A DNA stretch of 64,000 nt from an uncultured Flavobacteriaceae bacterium (lineage in GTDB: Bacteria; Bacteroidota; Bacteroidia; Flavobacteriales; Flavobacteriaceae), in contig CANKZQ010000007.1 of NCBI GenBank assembly GCA_947488345.1, positions 124,001 to 188,000 on the forward strand, read 5' to 3'. This document shows, piece by piece, positions 28,006 through 35,915 of this stretch. Under the pieces are notes generated by a model. That model saw only the letters and a program-made list of their open reading frames with translations, did no database searches and was not told the DNA's origin. The translations under genes and the position numbers were made by a program. The first letter of the stretch is position 1. The number at the start of each line of letters is the position of its first letter.

Positions 28006-28185
28006 TTACTCCAGTTTAAAAGTAGGCAACTTATCTCGAATAACATCCCGCAAACTTTTATTATCGATCAATAATTTATTTTTCAAAGCTTGAAAAATAA
28101 CAAATAATACAATCATAGCGATGGTAAAGACCAAAACTATGATTGTAGTTATAATAATAATTAATGTGATTCTTTCTTGCTCCAT
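28006..28185 (-). CDS. 59-residue membrane protein resembling the kinase anchor
   Basis: A small open frame starting at ATG 28185 and ending at TAA 28006. It encodes a short N-terminal tail (MEQERI), a hydrophobic helix (about 7-31) ending in VIFQALKNKLLI, and a charged tail ending FKLE. The helix and its exit resemble the first 42 residues of the downstream histidine kinase (VIFSIFQRRKEKFLL) in length, position and the FQ-K/R-rich boundary. It starts inside the last 25 bases of the 7-TM gene and stops 13 bp before the kinase ATG, so translation is probably coupled. It could be a dimerisation partner of the kinase; function is unproven. Confidence 0.7.
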   Translation of the reverse strand: MEQERITLIIIITTIIVLVFTIAMIVLFVIFQALKNKLLIDNKSLRDVIRDKLPTFKLE

Positions 28186-28841
28186 ATAAAACCGAATGTG
28201 AATGTTAAATACATGATTATGGCCAAAATATATACGATTAAAAACAACTCATGCACTCCAGAAATAAGGGCATACCCATTCCATTGTAATCCAAAAGGAA
28301 TTGTACCAGAATAATATAAAAGTAGACCTACACTAATCCAGAATAATAACATTTTATGAAAAGCTACTATTTTTTCAGATCTTAAAAGCTCAATAAAAAA
28401 GAAAATAATCGTGGCAATCAAAAAAAGAGAGCCAATAATTTTAGGTAGTTCAGAATTTTCTCTGTGAAAATTCTGAATGAACATCCAATTAACAAAATAA
28501 AAAGTCGTATATATTATTGCAAATATTTTAATTCTTTTTTTAAAATATTCGGTCTTTAAATATTTATAATAAATATAAAATAATGTGTTAAATGTTATAA
28601 AACGAAGTAGGTTATAAAACCAAACAGTATAGCGATTACCGTTTTCGTCAGTATAAAAAATTAGAATTCCAGTTTTACTGGCACAGTATTTCGTGAAAAA
28701 TTCTGTTAGGACTATATACCATAATAAGAATAAGAAATACTTCAGACTAGTATTTTTATATTTGTAAAAAAACACTGTACCAGCAACAGCGGAAATTAAT
28801 TCACTGTAAAGAACGAAATCTCGAATTAAATTGATTGTCAA
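28161..28841 (-). CDS. Seven-transmembrane protein, candidate sensor
   Basis: A 226-residue integral membrane protein with seven predicted helices (about 9-26, 34-51, 73-93, 104-122, 135-153, 163-183, 198-220) and short loops rich in Tyr and Phe. No enzyme motif is recognised. It lies in the same transcript as a lipoprotein (11 bp upstream) and a histidine kinase that has no sensor domain, so a role as the membrane receptor of that system is a reasonable inference. It is not a known 7TMR-DISM protein as far as I can see. Confidence 0.75.
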   Translation of the reverse strand: MTINLIRDFVLYSELISAVAGTVFFYKYKNTSLKYFLFLLWYIVLTEFFTKYCASKTGILIFYTDENGNRYTVWFYNLLRFITFNTLFYIYYKYLKTEYFKKRIKIFAIIYTTFYFVNWMFIQNFHRENSELPKIIGSLFLIATIIFFFIELLRSEKIVAFHKMLLFWISVGLLLYYSGTIPFGLQWNGYALISGVHELFLIVYILAIIMYLTFTFGFIWSKKESH

Positions 28842-28852
28842 TATTTTATATT

Positions 28853-29488
28853 TTAGTTATCGTCAAAGGGGGGATTTAAACTACCTGCATTTAATAGATA
28901 GCCGTCTTCTTCTAGTATTAGATTCAAAAAACTAGCCTTTTGTGCGTTTTGCTTATTTGTTCCTATTTCATATTTCTTAATAGCATCAGATATATAAATA
29001 GTATCTCCTTTGACTACAGTAAATCCAGATTGAATTGTTTTACCATCAACAACACGAGATACTGTAGGTGCAACGAAGAAAGTCTGATGATCTTTTGCCT
29101 CACCTTTTGTTTTATCTGAACTTACTCCAAAATAGAATTGAAAGCCTTCAGCACCTTCTGCATATTTATCTATATAAGCTAAATAAGCTCGTATCGTTTT
29201 AGCATCAAACCACACAGCTCTGGTATCACTAAATTTGTCATTTTTATATTTCTTCTTTAGCGTATCTTTTAAAAGATCGGCTCGTTGCTTTGAATATTTA
29301 TCATATTGTTTCACGGCTTTATTAAGCGGAATGATATGATTTGCTCGTAATTCTTTTATGTCCGATTCTGTCACTTGATTTGGATCTGGTTCTTCTTCTT
29401 TTACTTCAGAACATGAAGCAATGACTAATGTTAATAGGATTAAAAATACAACACCAAGGTTTGATAATTTAAGTTGTAAAGTTTTCAT
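28853..29488 (-). CDS. Hypothetical lipoprotein, first gene of the signalling cassette
   Basis: A 211-residue lipoprotein with lipobox IASC (lipidated Cys26) and an acidic tether (EVKEEEPDP). The mature part has a helical stretch that includes NKAVKQYDKYSKQRADLL, then AVWFDAKTIRAYLAYIDKYA and FQFYFGV, a pattern I associate with a widespread unnamed Bacteroidota lipoprotein family. Its stop is 11 bp before the 7-TM gene. The 335-bp upstream gap carries palindromes and direct repeats. It may bind a ligand and signal through the 7-TM protein; this is inference. Confidence 0.75.
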   Translation of the reverse strand: MKTLQLKLSNLGVVFLILLTLVIASCSEVKEEEPDPNQVTESDIKELRANHIIPLNKAVKQYDKYSKQRADLLKDTLKKKYKNDKFSDTRAVWFDAKTIRAYLAYIDKYAEGAEGFQFYFGVSSDKTKGEAKDHQTFFVAPTVSRVVDGKTIQSGFTVVKGDTIYISDAIKKYEIGTNKQNAQKASFLNLILEEDGYLLNAGSLNPPFDDN

Positions 29489-29548
29489 GATTAAATGTGG
29501 TTAAGGTTAATTATTGCAAATTACCAATAATTGCTCACATTAAAAAAG

Positions 29549-29583
29549 GGGAAAAACCCCTTTTCTTTCATGGGAAAAACCCC
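29549..29583. repeat. Tandem GGGAAAAACCCC palindromes (candidate operator)
   Basis: GGGAAAAACCCC occurs at 29549-29560 and again at 29572-29583, an offset of 23 bp or about two helical turns. The first copy is embedded in a longer dyad AAAAGGGG-AAAAA-CCCCTTTT. GC blocks like these stand out in AT-rich sequence. They lie 60-95 bp before the lipoprotein ATG, where an activator or repressor dimer would bind; the cassette's own LuxR-type regulator is the obvious candidate. The longer dyad alone could also fold as a terminator. Confidence 0.55.
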
Positions 29584-29707
29584 TTACATTTTTAGTGTTT
29601 TTCCTCTTGCAGAATCCTTGTTATAGTCCCAAATTTGCATTGTAAATCATAATTACTTGATTAGTTATTTGAGTTATTGAACAAGAGGCTTGTAAGACAC
29701 TTTAACT

Positions 29708-29806
29708 GCTATGAAGAAGTCAATATGCTATGAAAAAATACGATTATTTAGGAGTAATTACGTATTGAATGGGAAGATTGCTATGAAACCTAAAAACTGC
29801 TATAAA
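29708..29806. repeat. Two spaced pairs of GCTATGAA direct repeats
   Basis: GCTATGAA lies at 29708-29715, 29727-29734 and 29780-29787, and GCTATAAA at 29799-29806. Within each pair the copies are exactly 19 bp apart (11-bp spacer), while spacer sequences differ. The two pairs are 72 bp apart. Equal spacing with unrelated spacers is typical of binding sites for a dimer. Confidence 0.5.
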
Positions 29807-29823
29807 ATTATAAGTCTCTTGTT

Positions 29824-30621
29824 TTAATTGATATCTAATGATACCACCAAACCTTCATTCGCTCTAATATTAAACACGGTATCATCTTCAAAAATCAAAT
29901 ATTGCCCCTTGATACCTTTTAGCGTTCCGCGAAAGCTTTTTGTGTTCACTAAATTTAAACTTTTTACCTTTTCGGGATATCTCAAAACAGGAAACTCTAG
30001 GTGTATTTCATTGGCTCCTGCCTTGGTATAATAAGAGGTTACCTCAGAAGGTATGTAGGCCGATAATTCTTCTTTTTGTGCGACCAAATCAACATCTTTA
30101 ATATCGTTAGTCAGCATTTTACGCCAGTTGGTTTTGTCAGAAATATGCTCTTTTAATGCCACTTCGGTAATCCCAGCTAAATAGCGGTTCGGAACTTCTA
30201 CAAATTCTATCGCCTCATGTGCTCCTTGATCGATCCAACGTGTTGGTACTTGTTGCTTTCGGGTGACACCAACTTTTACATTACTAGAATTCGCTAAATA
30301 TACAATGTGCGGTTGTAATTGTACCGACTTTTCATACGCAAGATCTCTATCTTCTTTATCTAAATGTGCAGTGCTTAATTCAGGTCTCATAATCCAATCT
30401 GCTGCCTGAGGAATTTCGAAAAAACAACTCTTGCAAAACCCTTGTCTGTAAATTTGTTTGTTTAAATGACAGTTTAAACATTCATAAGCCACAAATTGTA
30501 ACTGTATATCATGATCTAATAGTTGATTCATATTGATAAAATCGGTTCCCATATCAAGATAATATTGAATAGGACTTTGATTTTCGGTTTGCATTTTCTT
30601 TAAAACACCTTGATATTGCAT
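29824..30621 (-). CDS. DUF2797 family protein with zinc-ribbon-like cysteines
   Basis: A 265-residue cytoplasmic protein. Four cysteines near the N terminus (Cys48, Cys51, Cys63, Cys66 in ECLNCH and GFCKSCF) form a likely zinc ribbon. The middle part has YLANSSNVKVGVTRKQQVPTRWIDQGA, which resembles the GIY-YIG-like signature of DUF2797, followed by a beta-rich C terminus. It follows purK by eight bases on the same strand and is likely co-transcribed. Function is unknown; a nucleic-acid role is suggested by the zinc ribbon. Confidence 0.82.
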   Translation of the reverse strand: MQYQGVLKKMQTENQSPIQYYLDMGTDFINMNQLLDHDIQLQFVAYECLNCHLNKQIYRQGFCKSCFFEIPQAADWIMRPELSTAHLDKEDRDLAYEKSVQLQPHIVYLANSSNVKVGVTRKQQVPTRWIDQGAHEAIEFVEVPNRYLAGITEVALKEHISDKTNWRKMLTNDIKDVDLVAQKEELSAYIPSEVTSYYTKAGANEIHLEFPVLRYPEKVKSLNLVNTKSFRGTLKGIKGQYLIFEDDTVFNIRANEGLVVSLDIN

Positions 30622-30629
30622 ATTTTCTT

Positions 30630-31787
30630 CTATTTGCTAATAACCTTTACAGATCGTTTTACTTGTTGTGCTACTTTTCGAGCTTCATTTATGTCTTTAT
30701 CTACAATTGTGATATGACCCATTTTTCGAAAAGGCTTGGTGTGTTTTTTACCGTAAATATGAGGGGTTACACCTTTCATTTCGAATAGTTCCTCTATATT
30801 TTCATAGACAACATCACCTTTATAATCTTCGTCACCTACCAAATTAACCATCACGGCACCCACTTTACTAGTGGTATCACCTAATGGTAAGTTTAAAATG
30901 GCTCTAATATGCTGCTCAAATTGATTTGTATAGGAGGCTTCTATGCTATAATGCCCACTGTTATGCGGTCTTGGTGCGACCTCGTTTACAATGACATCAT
31001 CGTCTTCCGTTAAAAATAATTCTACAGCCAATAAACCTACGTGTTGAAAAGCCTGCGCTACTTTTAGGGCAACATATTCGGCTTTTTTTGCAATTTCGGT
31101 CGATATGCGAGCCGGACAAATAACATATTCAACTTGATTCGCTTCTGGATGAAATTCCATTTCCACTACAGGATACGTTTTTAAATGTCCATTTGCATTT
31201 CGTGCCACAATAACGGCCAGTTCATTTTTAAACGGAATCAATACCTCTGTAATGCACTCTACATTTGGTAAGGTCTCTAAATCGGCATAGGTTTTTACAA
31301 TTTTTACACCAGTACCATCATAACCAAATTGAGCGCTTTTCCACACAAACGGAAATGAAAGTGTTTCATGTTTTATTGCGGTCTCAATTTCATGTGTGTA
31401 TGCGAATCGAGAAAAATCGGCCGTAGGAATCGAATGATCTACATAAAAAAGCTTCTGTTTTGCTTTATTTTGGATAGTTCTTATTGTCTCTGAAGACGGA
31501 TATACCTTTGTGCCTTCATTTTCTAGCTTTTCTAAGGCGTCGACATTGACATTTTCAATTTCTATGGTAAGCACATCTACTTGCTTTCCGAAATTATAAA
31601 CAGTCTCAAAATCGAGTAAGCTTCCTTGATGAAATTCGTCACAATAAGCCTTACACGGAGCATTTTCGGAGGCATCCAAAATGACGGTGTAAATGTCGAA
31701 TTTTTGAGTTTCTGCTAATAACATTCTACCTAATTGTCCTCCGCCAAGGATTCCTAGTTTAAAATCTGAAGAAAAATACTGTTTCAC
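30630..31787 (-). CDS. purK: 5-(carboxyamino)imidazole ribonucleotide synthase
   Basis: A 385-residue ATP-grasp enzyme of purine synthesis that carboxylates AIR to N5-CAIR using bicarbonate and ATP. LGILGGGQLGRML begins at residue 11. FVWKSAQFGYDGTGV is the ATP-grasp loop, and VNEVAPRPHNSGHYSIEA the metal and substrate signature. The start is a GTG at 31787: the nearest ATG upstream (31794) is out of frame, and no in-frame Met precedes the first motif. Forms an operon with the DUF2797 gene. Confidence 0.94.
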   Translation of the reverse strand: MKQYFSSDFKLGILGGGQLGRMLLAETQKFDIYTVILDASENAPCKAYCDEFHQGSLLDFETVYNFGKQVDVLTIEIENVNVDALEKLENEGTKVYPSSETIRTIQNKAKQKLFYVDHSIPTADFSRFAYTHEIETAIKHETLSFPFVWKSAQFGYDGTGVKIVKTYADLETLPNVECITEVLIPFKNELAVIVARNANGHLKTYPVVEMEFHPEANQVEYVICPARISTEIAKKAEYVALKVAQAFQHVGLLAVELFLTEDDDVIVNEVAPRPHNSGHYSIEASYTNQFEQHIRAILNLPLGDTTSKVGAVMVNLVGDEDYKGDVVYENIEELFEMKGVTPHIYGKKHTKPFRKMGHITIVDKDINEARKVAQQVKRSVKVISK

Positions 31788-31885
31788 GTACCATGATTTT
31801 GTACAAAAATAAGCATCTTACATCAAAAGCCATATGATTTTAGGTGAAAGTTGGTATGAAAAATGACAGTTGTGTAATGAATATG

Positions 31886-32305
31886 TTAAAAATTAGTAAT
31901 GGTAATACTATTGCCATTTTTAATTGCTCTGTATTGTTTCATTGAAAATTGTGTACCACTTAATGGGCCTCCGTTTAGAATAGAGAATTTACTATCATCA
32001 CATGGGCACGTTATTTCTACGCCCACTAGGTTCATAGCAGTGCAGTCACTAGGTGCTAAGTGCGGACAAGCAGCATCCCAAGCCAAAATGTTATTTTCTG
32101 AAATTCTGAATACAATAATTCCTTTGATTCCATGATTTTCAACGAAAACACTGCTACTATCGAATTGCAAGTTTTGATATAACGGCAAATTCAAGTTTAA
32201 TGTCACATTTACTGGAATGTTTGGTAAGATCGGATTCCTGTCATCATCGGAAGTGCCACAAGAGATGGTGACGATTACAAGCACCAAAAAAAATAATCTT
32301 TTCAT
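31886..32305 (-). CDS. Rieske-like lipoprotein with an altered cluster ligand
   Basis: A 139-residue lipoprotein (lipobox TISC, Cys16, followed by the Asp-rich tether DDD). The second half has a Rieske-type fold: the first loop reads CPH (Cys80, His82), the second CPCDDSKF (Cys100 to Phe107) followed by LNGGPLSG. In true Rieske proteins the second loop is C-x-x-H; here the position of the second His is Asp103. The cluster may be differently ligated or lost. The ATG at 32305 is preferred to an upstream TTG. Divergent from greA. Confidence 0.75.
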   Translation of the reverse strand: MKRLFFLVLVIVTISCGTSDDDRNPILPNIPVNVTLNLNLPLYQNLQFDSSSVFVENHGIKGIIVFRISENNILAWDAACPHLAPSDCTAMNLVGVEITCPCDDSKFSILNGGPLSGTQFSMKQYRAIKNGNSITITNF

Positions 32306-32359
32306 CAATGTGAAATTTTATGCAATGTACTTATTTCCTCGGCAAATTAAAATAATTCG

Positions 32360-32367
32360 TACATTTG
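32360..32367 (+). promoter_or_regulatory. Probable -7 box (TACATTTG) for greA
   Basis: TACATTTG fits the Bacteroidota -7 consensus TAnnTTTG and lies 69 bp before the greA ATG, giving a leader of about 60 bases. A canonical -33 TTG is not evident. Confidence 0.5.
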
Positions 32368-32436
32368 TATGCTGATCTCATCCCAAAATTATGTTAAAGG
32401 TTGAGATTTTTTGGTTACCTATTAAACGAATGAATT

Positions 32437-32913
32437 ATGAGTAAAGTAGCATACTATACGGAGGAAGGATTTAAAAAATTGAAAGAAGAACTAGAGCAAT
32501 TAGAGCATGTCGAAAGACCAAGAGTGTCTAACGCGATTGCTGAGGCAAGAGATAAAGGAGATCTTAGTGAGAATGCTGAATATCATGCAGCGAAGGAAGA
32601 ACAGTCTTTGTTGGAATTCAAAATTGCAAAATTGAAAAATGTTGTGGCGTCGGCACGCGTGATTGATGAAAGTCAAATAGACAATTCTAAAGTACTTGCA
32701 CTCTCTACTGTAAAAATTAAGAACACGGCGAACAAGATGGAATTCAGTTATACCTTAGTTGCTGATTCTGAATCTGACTTTAAGTCTGGCAAAATCTCTG
32801 TTAATTCACCTATTGGAAAAGGTTTATTAGGAAAGTCAGTCGGGGATATTGCCGAAATTCAAGCCCCAAATGGTGTTATGAAATTCGAAATTTTAGAAAT
32901 TACGAGAAGTTAA
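32437..32913 (+). CDS. greA: Transcription elongation factor GreA
   Basis: A 158-residue factor that rescues backtracked RNA polymerase by stimulating transcript cleavage. The N-terminal coiled coil has the family signature EARDKGDLSENAEYHAAKEEQ with the acidic tip residues (Asp and Glu). The C-terminal FKBP-like domain ends SPIGKGLLGKSVGDIAEIQAP. Length is standard. One base separates its stop from the HIT gene, so they are co-transcribed. Confidence 0.96.
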   Translation: MSKVAYYTEEGFKKLKEELEQLEHVERPRVSNAIAEARDKGDLSENAEYHAAKEEQSLLEFKIAKLKNVVASARVIDESQIDNSKVLALSTVKIKNTANKMEFSYTLVADSESDFKSGKISVNSPIGKGLLGKSVGDIAEIQAPNGVMKFEILEITRS

Positions 32914-32914
32914 T

Positions 32915-33307
32915 ATGAGTTCTATATTCACGAAAATCATCACAGGTGAGATTCCTTGTTATAAAGTAGCTGAAGATGACAATTATTTTGCTTTTTTAGA
33001 TATCAATCCGAATGCAAAAGGACATACCTTGGTGATTCCTAAAAAGGAGGTGAATAAGGTATTTGATTTAGATGAAGATACCTATATAGGTTTAATGCAT
33101 TTTGCTAGAAAGGTAGCGATTGCATTAGAAAAAGCAGTTCCTTGTAAACGTGTTGGTGTCTCGGTAATTGGTTTAGAAGTACCTCATGTGCATGTACACC
33201 TCATTCCTTTAAACTCTATGAAAGATATTGATTTTAAGCATAAGGTGAGTTTGAAACCGGCAGAATTTGAAGCCATCGCGACAGCTATCGCGAATCATTT
33301 AGACTAG
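32915..33307 (+). CDS. HIT-family nucleotide-binding protein
   Basis: A 130-residue histidine-triad protein of the Hint branch, acting on nucleoside phosphoramidates or dinucleotides. The triad HVHVHLIPL lies near residue 91, preceded by the FLDINPNAKGHTLVIPK substrate loop. It starts one base after greA ends and its last nine bases overlap the convergent histidine kinase gene. Confidence 0.93.
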   Translation: MSSIFTKIITGEIPCYKVAEDDNYFAFLDINPNAKGHTLVIPKKEVNKVFDLDEDTYIGLMHFARKVAIALEKAVPCKRVGVSVIGLEVPHVHVHLIPLNSMKDIDFKHKVSLKPAEFEAIATAIANHLD

Positions 33308-34489
33308 TTCGTTGAACATGGCAGTGAAGGTGGTGCCTTTGCCCAATTCAGATTTTTTCACATATACTTTCCCATCATGATAGTCTTCTACGATACGTTT
33401 GGTAAGTGATAAGCCCAACCCCCAACCACGTTTCTTCGTAGTATATCCTGGGTCAAATATTTTCTTAAATAAGTTTTTGGGAATTCCTTTGCCGCTATCG
33501 GTTACATCGATAACAATATATTTGTCGTCTTTCGAAGAAATTTGAATGTTGATGCTCCCTTTTCCCTGCATGGCATCGATGGCATTTTTTATCAAGTTTT
33601 CAATGACCCAACTAAAAAGTTGTGTGTTGATTAAGGCATAAATCTTCTGCTTATTTTTAATATCCAAACTAAAGTCAACCAATTTGGAGCTTCTAGATTG
33701 ATAATAATCAAATGCTTTTTGAGTTTCTAAAACCACATCATGTCGTGTGAGTTTAGGGATAGATCCGATTTTCGAAAATCGATCAGCGATTGTATTTAAA
33801 CGCTCTACGTCTTTCTCAATTTCAACAACTGTATTTTCATCGGCATTTTCCATACGCAAGATCTCAACCCAACCCAATAATGATGATAAAGGAGTACCTA
33901 TTTGATGTGCCGTTTCTTTAGCCATTCCTGCCCACAGTTTATTTTGTTCGGCCACTTTATTCGATTTGAAGACAAGGTAAATTACCGTTCCAAAAAGTAA
34001 TAAGATCAAGACTAATGCTAGGGGATAATACTGCAACTTATTTAAAAGATCAGAATCCTTGTAGTATATATATTCTGTAATATTAATCCCTTCAATTTCA
34101 TAAATGACGGCCAATGGTTCGTTTTCAGATTTCATTGACTTCAACTCTTTTGTGAGTTTCATTCTACCCTCATTTGACAATGAATTATAGGGTGGTTTCT
34201 CTTGGACATCTAAATTTGACCAAAGTTTTATATCCCCTTTTTCTGAAGTAACAATCATTGGAATACTCTTATTACTTTCTATTATTTTATTTTCAAGACG
34301 AATATCTACGTCTAAATCAGCCGTGTTGAAATTTTTATACGCGGTGGCTAAGACTTCCATTTTTAGCCTTTCTTCTTGCTTGAATTTTTGAAAGAAAATA
34401 TTGGTATTCCACAAAATAAGAGCAACCACTAAAAAAGCGGTACATATGAGAATCCATCGAAGTAGGGTCTTATTTTGAGGGAGATTCAT
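33299..34489 (-). CDS. Membrane sensor histidine kinase (orphan)
   Basis: A 396-residue kinase. Transmembrane helices at about 10-29 and 153-172 flank a periplasmic sensor of about 120 residues. The phospho-acceptor His is in KETAHQIGTPLSSL (HisKA type). The ATPase domain shows NLIKNAIDAM, DSGKGIP and GWGLGLSLTKRIV. No response regulator gene is adjacent, so its partner is elsewhere. A TATATTTG box lies right before the ATG. Convergent with the HIT gene. Confidence 0.9.
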   Translation of the reverse strand: MNLPQNKTLLRWILICTAFLVVALILWNTNIFFQKFKQEERLKMEVLATAYKNFNTADLDVDIRLENKIIESNKSIPMIVTSEKGDIKLWSNLDVQEKPPYNSLSNEGRMKLTKELKSMKSENEPLAVIYEIEGINITEYIYYKDSDLLNKLQYYPLALVLILLLFGTVIYLVFKSNKVAEQNKLWAGMAKETAHQIGTPLSSLLGWVEILRMENADENTVVEIEKDVERLNTIADRFSKIGSIPKLTRHDVVLETQKAFDYYQSRSSKLVDFSLDIKNKQKIYALINTQLFSWVIENLIKNAIDAMQGKGSINIQISSKDDKYIVIDVTDSGKGIPKNLFKKIFDPGYTTKKRGWGLGLSLTKRIVEDYHDGKVYVKKSELGKGTTFTAMFNELV

Positions 34490-34494
34490 TATGA

Positions 34495-34502
34495 CAAATA
34501 TA
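34495..34502 (-). promoter_or_regulatory. Possible -7 box (TATATTTG) for the orphan kinase
   Basis: On the minus strand TATATTTG fits the TAnnTTTG consensus and ends only five bases before the ATG at 34489. If functional, transcription would begin at or next to the start codon, giving a leaderless message. Confidence 0.35.
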
Positions 34503-34590
34503 TGATTATCTGTCGATTTAACTAAAAAAATGATTTGATATTATATCTAATGGAGATATTAATTACTTTTACTGAATTAAATCTTAGATT

Positions 34591-35451
34591 ATGTTGAGCA
34601 TAAATCCTTCCGATATTTCTACTGCCAAACTGCATGGTTATTTATTAAGTGCAGTGGCGCCTAGGCCCATCGCTTTTGCAAGTACTATTGATGCTCAAGG
34701 GAATTCAAATTTATCTCCTTTTAGTTTTTTTAATGTATTTAGTGCCAACCCGCCAATTATGATTTTTTCTCCGGCAAGACGTGTACGAAATAACACGACG
34801 AAACATACCTTAGAAAATGTCTTAGAAGTAAAAGAAGTTGTTATTAATGTAGTAAATTATGCTATTGTACAGCAAATGTCACTGGCCAGCACCGAGTATG
34901 CAAAAGACGTTAATGAGTTTGAAAAAGCGGGTTTTACGATGTTGAAGTCTGATTTAGTACAACCTTTTAGAGTGGCAGAATCTCCAATTCAATTTGAGTG
35001 CAAGGTTACTGAAATAGTGGCATTAGGCAATGAAGGTGGTGCCGGAAATTTAGTGATCTGTGAAGTCGTTAAAATGCATTTAAATGAAGCTATTTTAGCA
35101 GAAGATGGGAGTATAGACCAAGAAAAATTAGATGTAGTGGCGAGGGCAGGAGGTAGCTATTATGCCAGAGCAAAAAGCGGTTTTTTCGAAATACCAAAAC
35201 CATTAACTACGTTGGGAATTGGAGTAGATATGATCCCAAATGCTATAAAAGAGAGTAGCATTCTTACAGGTAATAATTTAGGGATGTTAGCAAACGTTGA
35301 ATCTTTACCTAATCAACATGATGTTGATAACTTTGCTAAGGATAATACCCAATTTGTTGGCATAAAAAGCATAGAAAAACATAAATTTGCCCAAGCGTTT
35401 TTAGAAAAAAATGATGTTCAAAGTGCTTGGAAAGTACTACTTATAAAATAA
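34591..35451 (+). CDS. Flavin reductase-like FMN-binding protein
   Basis: A 286-residue cytoplasmic protein of the flavin reductase/DIM6 family. The FMN-binding split barrel shows AVAPRPIAFASTIDAQGNSNLSPFSFFN at residues 20-50, followed by KHTLENV and the STEYAKDVNEFEKAGF stretch. A C-terminal extension of about 90 residues beyond the minimal domain is typical of the Bacteroidota members. Substrate and partner are not clear. It is followed after 13 bp by the DUF3127 gene. Confidence 0.88.
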   Translation: MLSINPSDISTAKLHGYLLSAVAPRPIAFASTIDAQGNSNLSPFSFFNVFSANPPIMIFSPARRVRNNTTKHTLENVLEVKEVVINVVNYAIVQQMSLASTEYAKDVNEFEKAGFTMLKSDLVQPFRVAESPIQFECKVTEIVALGNEGGAGNLVICEVVKMHLNEAILAEDGSIDQEKLDVVARAGGSYYARAKSGFFEIPKPLTTLGIGVDMIPNAIKESSILTGNNLGMLANVESLPNQHDVDNFAKDNTQFVGIKSIEKHKFAQAFLEKNDVQSAWKVLLIK

Positions 35452-35464
35452 ATAACAGAATAGA

Positions 35465-35839
35465 ATGGAAATTACAGGAAAGATTAAATTAATTGGAGAA
35501 ACACAAACATTTGGTGCAAGCGGATTTAGAAAACGTGAATTGGTAGTTACGACTGATGAGCAATATCCTCAAATGTTAATGATTGAGTTCGTTCAAGATA
35601 AAACGGATGCGTTGAATAGTTATACTGTAGGAGAAGATGTAAAAGTAAGTATTAATTTAAGAGGTAGAGAATGGATCAACCCTGAAGGTGTTGCTAAATA
35701 TTTTAACTCTATCCAAGGTTGGAGAATTGAAAAATTACAAGCTGCAGGAGGACAAGGAGTGCCACCGGTAGAAGCAATAGATGCTTTCGAACCTGCAGAT
35801 AAGGTTTCTGATAATGAGCCAGATGATTTGCCTTTCTAA
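35465..35839 (+). CDS. DUF3127 protein (OB-fold, single-strand-binding-like)
   Basis: A 124-residue small protein. The barrel part (residues 1-88) has KLIGETQTFGASGFRKRELVV and ISINLRGREWINPEG, and the tail ends in an acidic stretch DNEPDDLPF that closely resembles the C-terminal tip of SSB proteins, which recruits repair and replication partners. DUF3127 is a Bacteroidota family; a nucleic-acid role is inferred from the tail and fold. Same strand as the flavin reductase gene; a terminator follows. Confidence 0.85.
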   Translation: MEITGKIKLIGETQTFGASGFRKRELVVTTDEQYPQMLMIEFVQDKTDALNSYTVGEDVKVSINLRGREWINPEGVAKYFNSIQGWRIEKLQAAGGQGVPPVEAIDAFEPADKVSDNEPDDLPF

Positions 35840-35865
35840 TTCCGAAAGTACAATGAAAAATATAT

Positions 35866-35892
35866 AAAAGGCTTCTCTTAGAGAGGCCTTTT
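35866..35892 (+). terminator. Rho-independent terminator after the DUF3127 gene
   Basis: AAAAGGCTTCTC (35866-35877) pairs with GAGAGGCCTTTT (35881-35892) with one G-T wobble and a tiny loop, followed by GTTGTTTT. It closes the flavin reductase/DUF3127 unit before aat. Confidence 0.85.
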
Positions 35893-35915
35893 GTTGTTTT
35901 AAAAGTAATTTAAGT

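Larger units (their letters stand above)
29489..29823. promoter_or_regulatory. 335-bp control region upstream of the signalling cassette
   Basis: No gene is seen here on either strand. Reading toward the lipoprotein gene, the region first shows two pairs of GCTATGAA-type repeats (29708-29806), then two GGGAAAAACCCC palindromes (29549-29583) ending about 60 bp before the ATG. It separates the stop of the DUF2797 gene from the lipoprotein start and is long for this compact genome, which suggests a regulated promoter. Confidence 0.55.
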
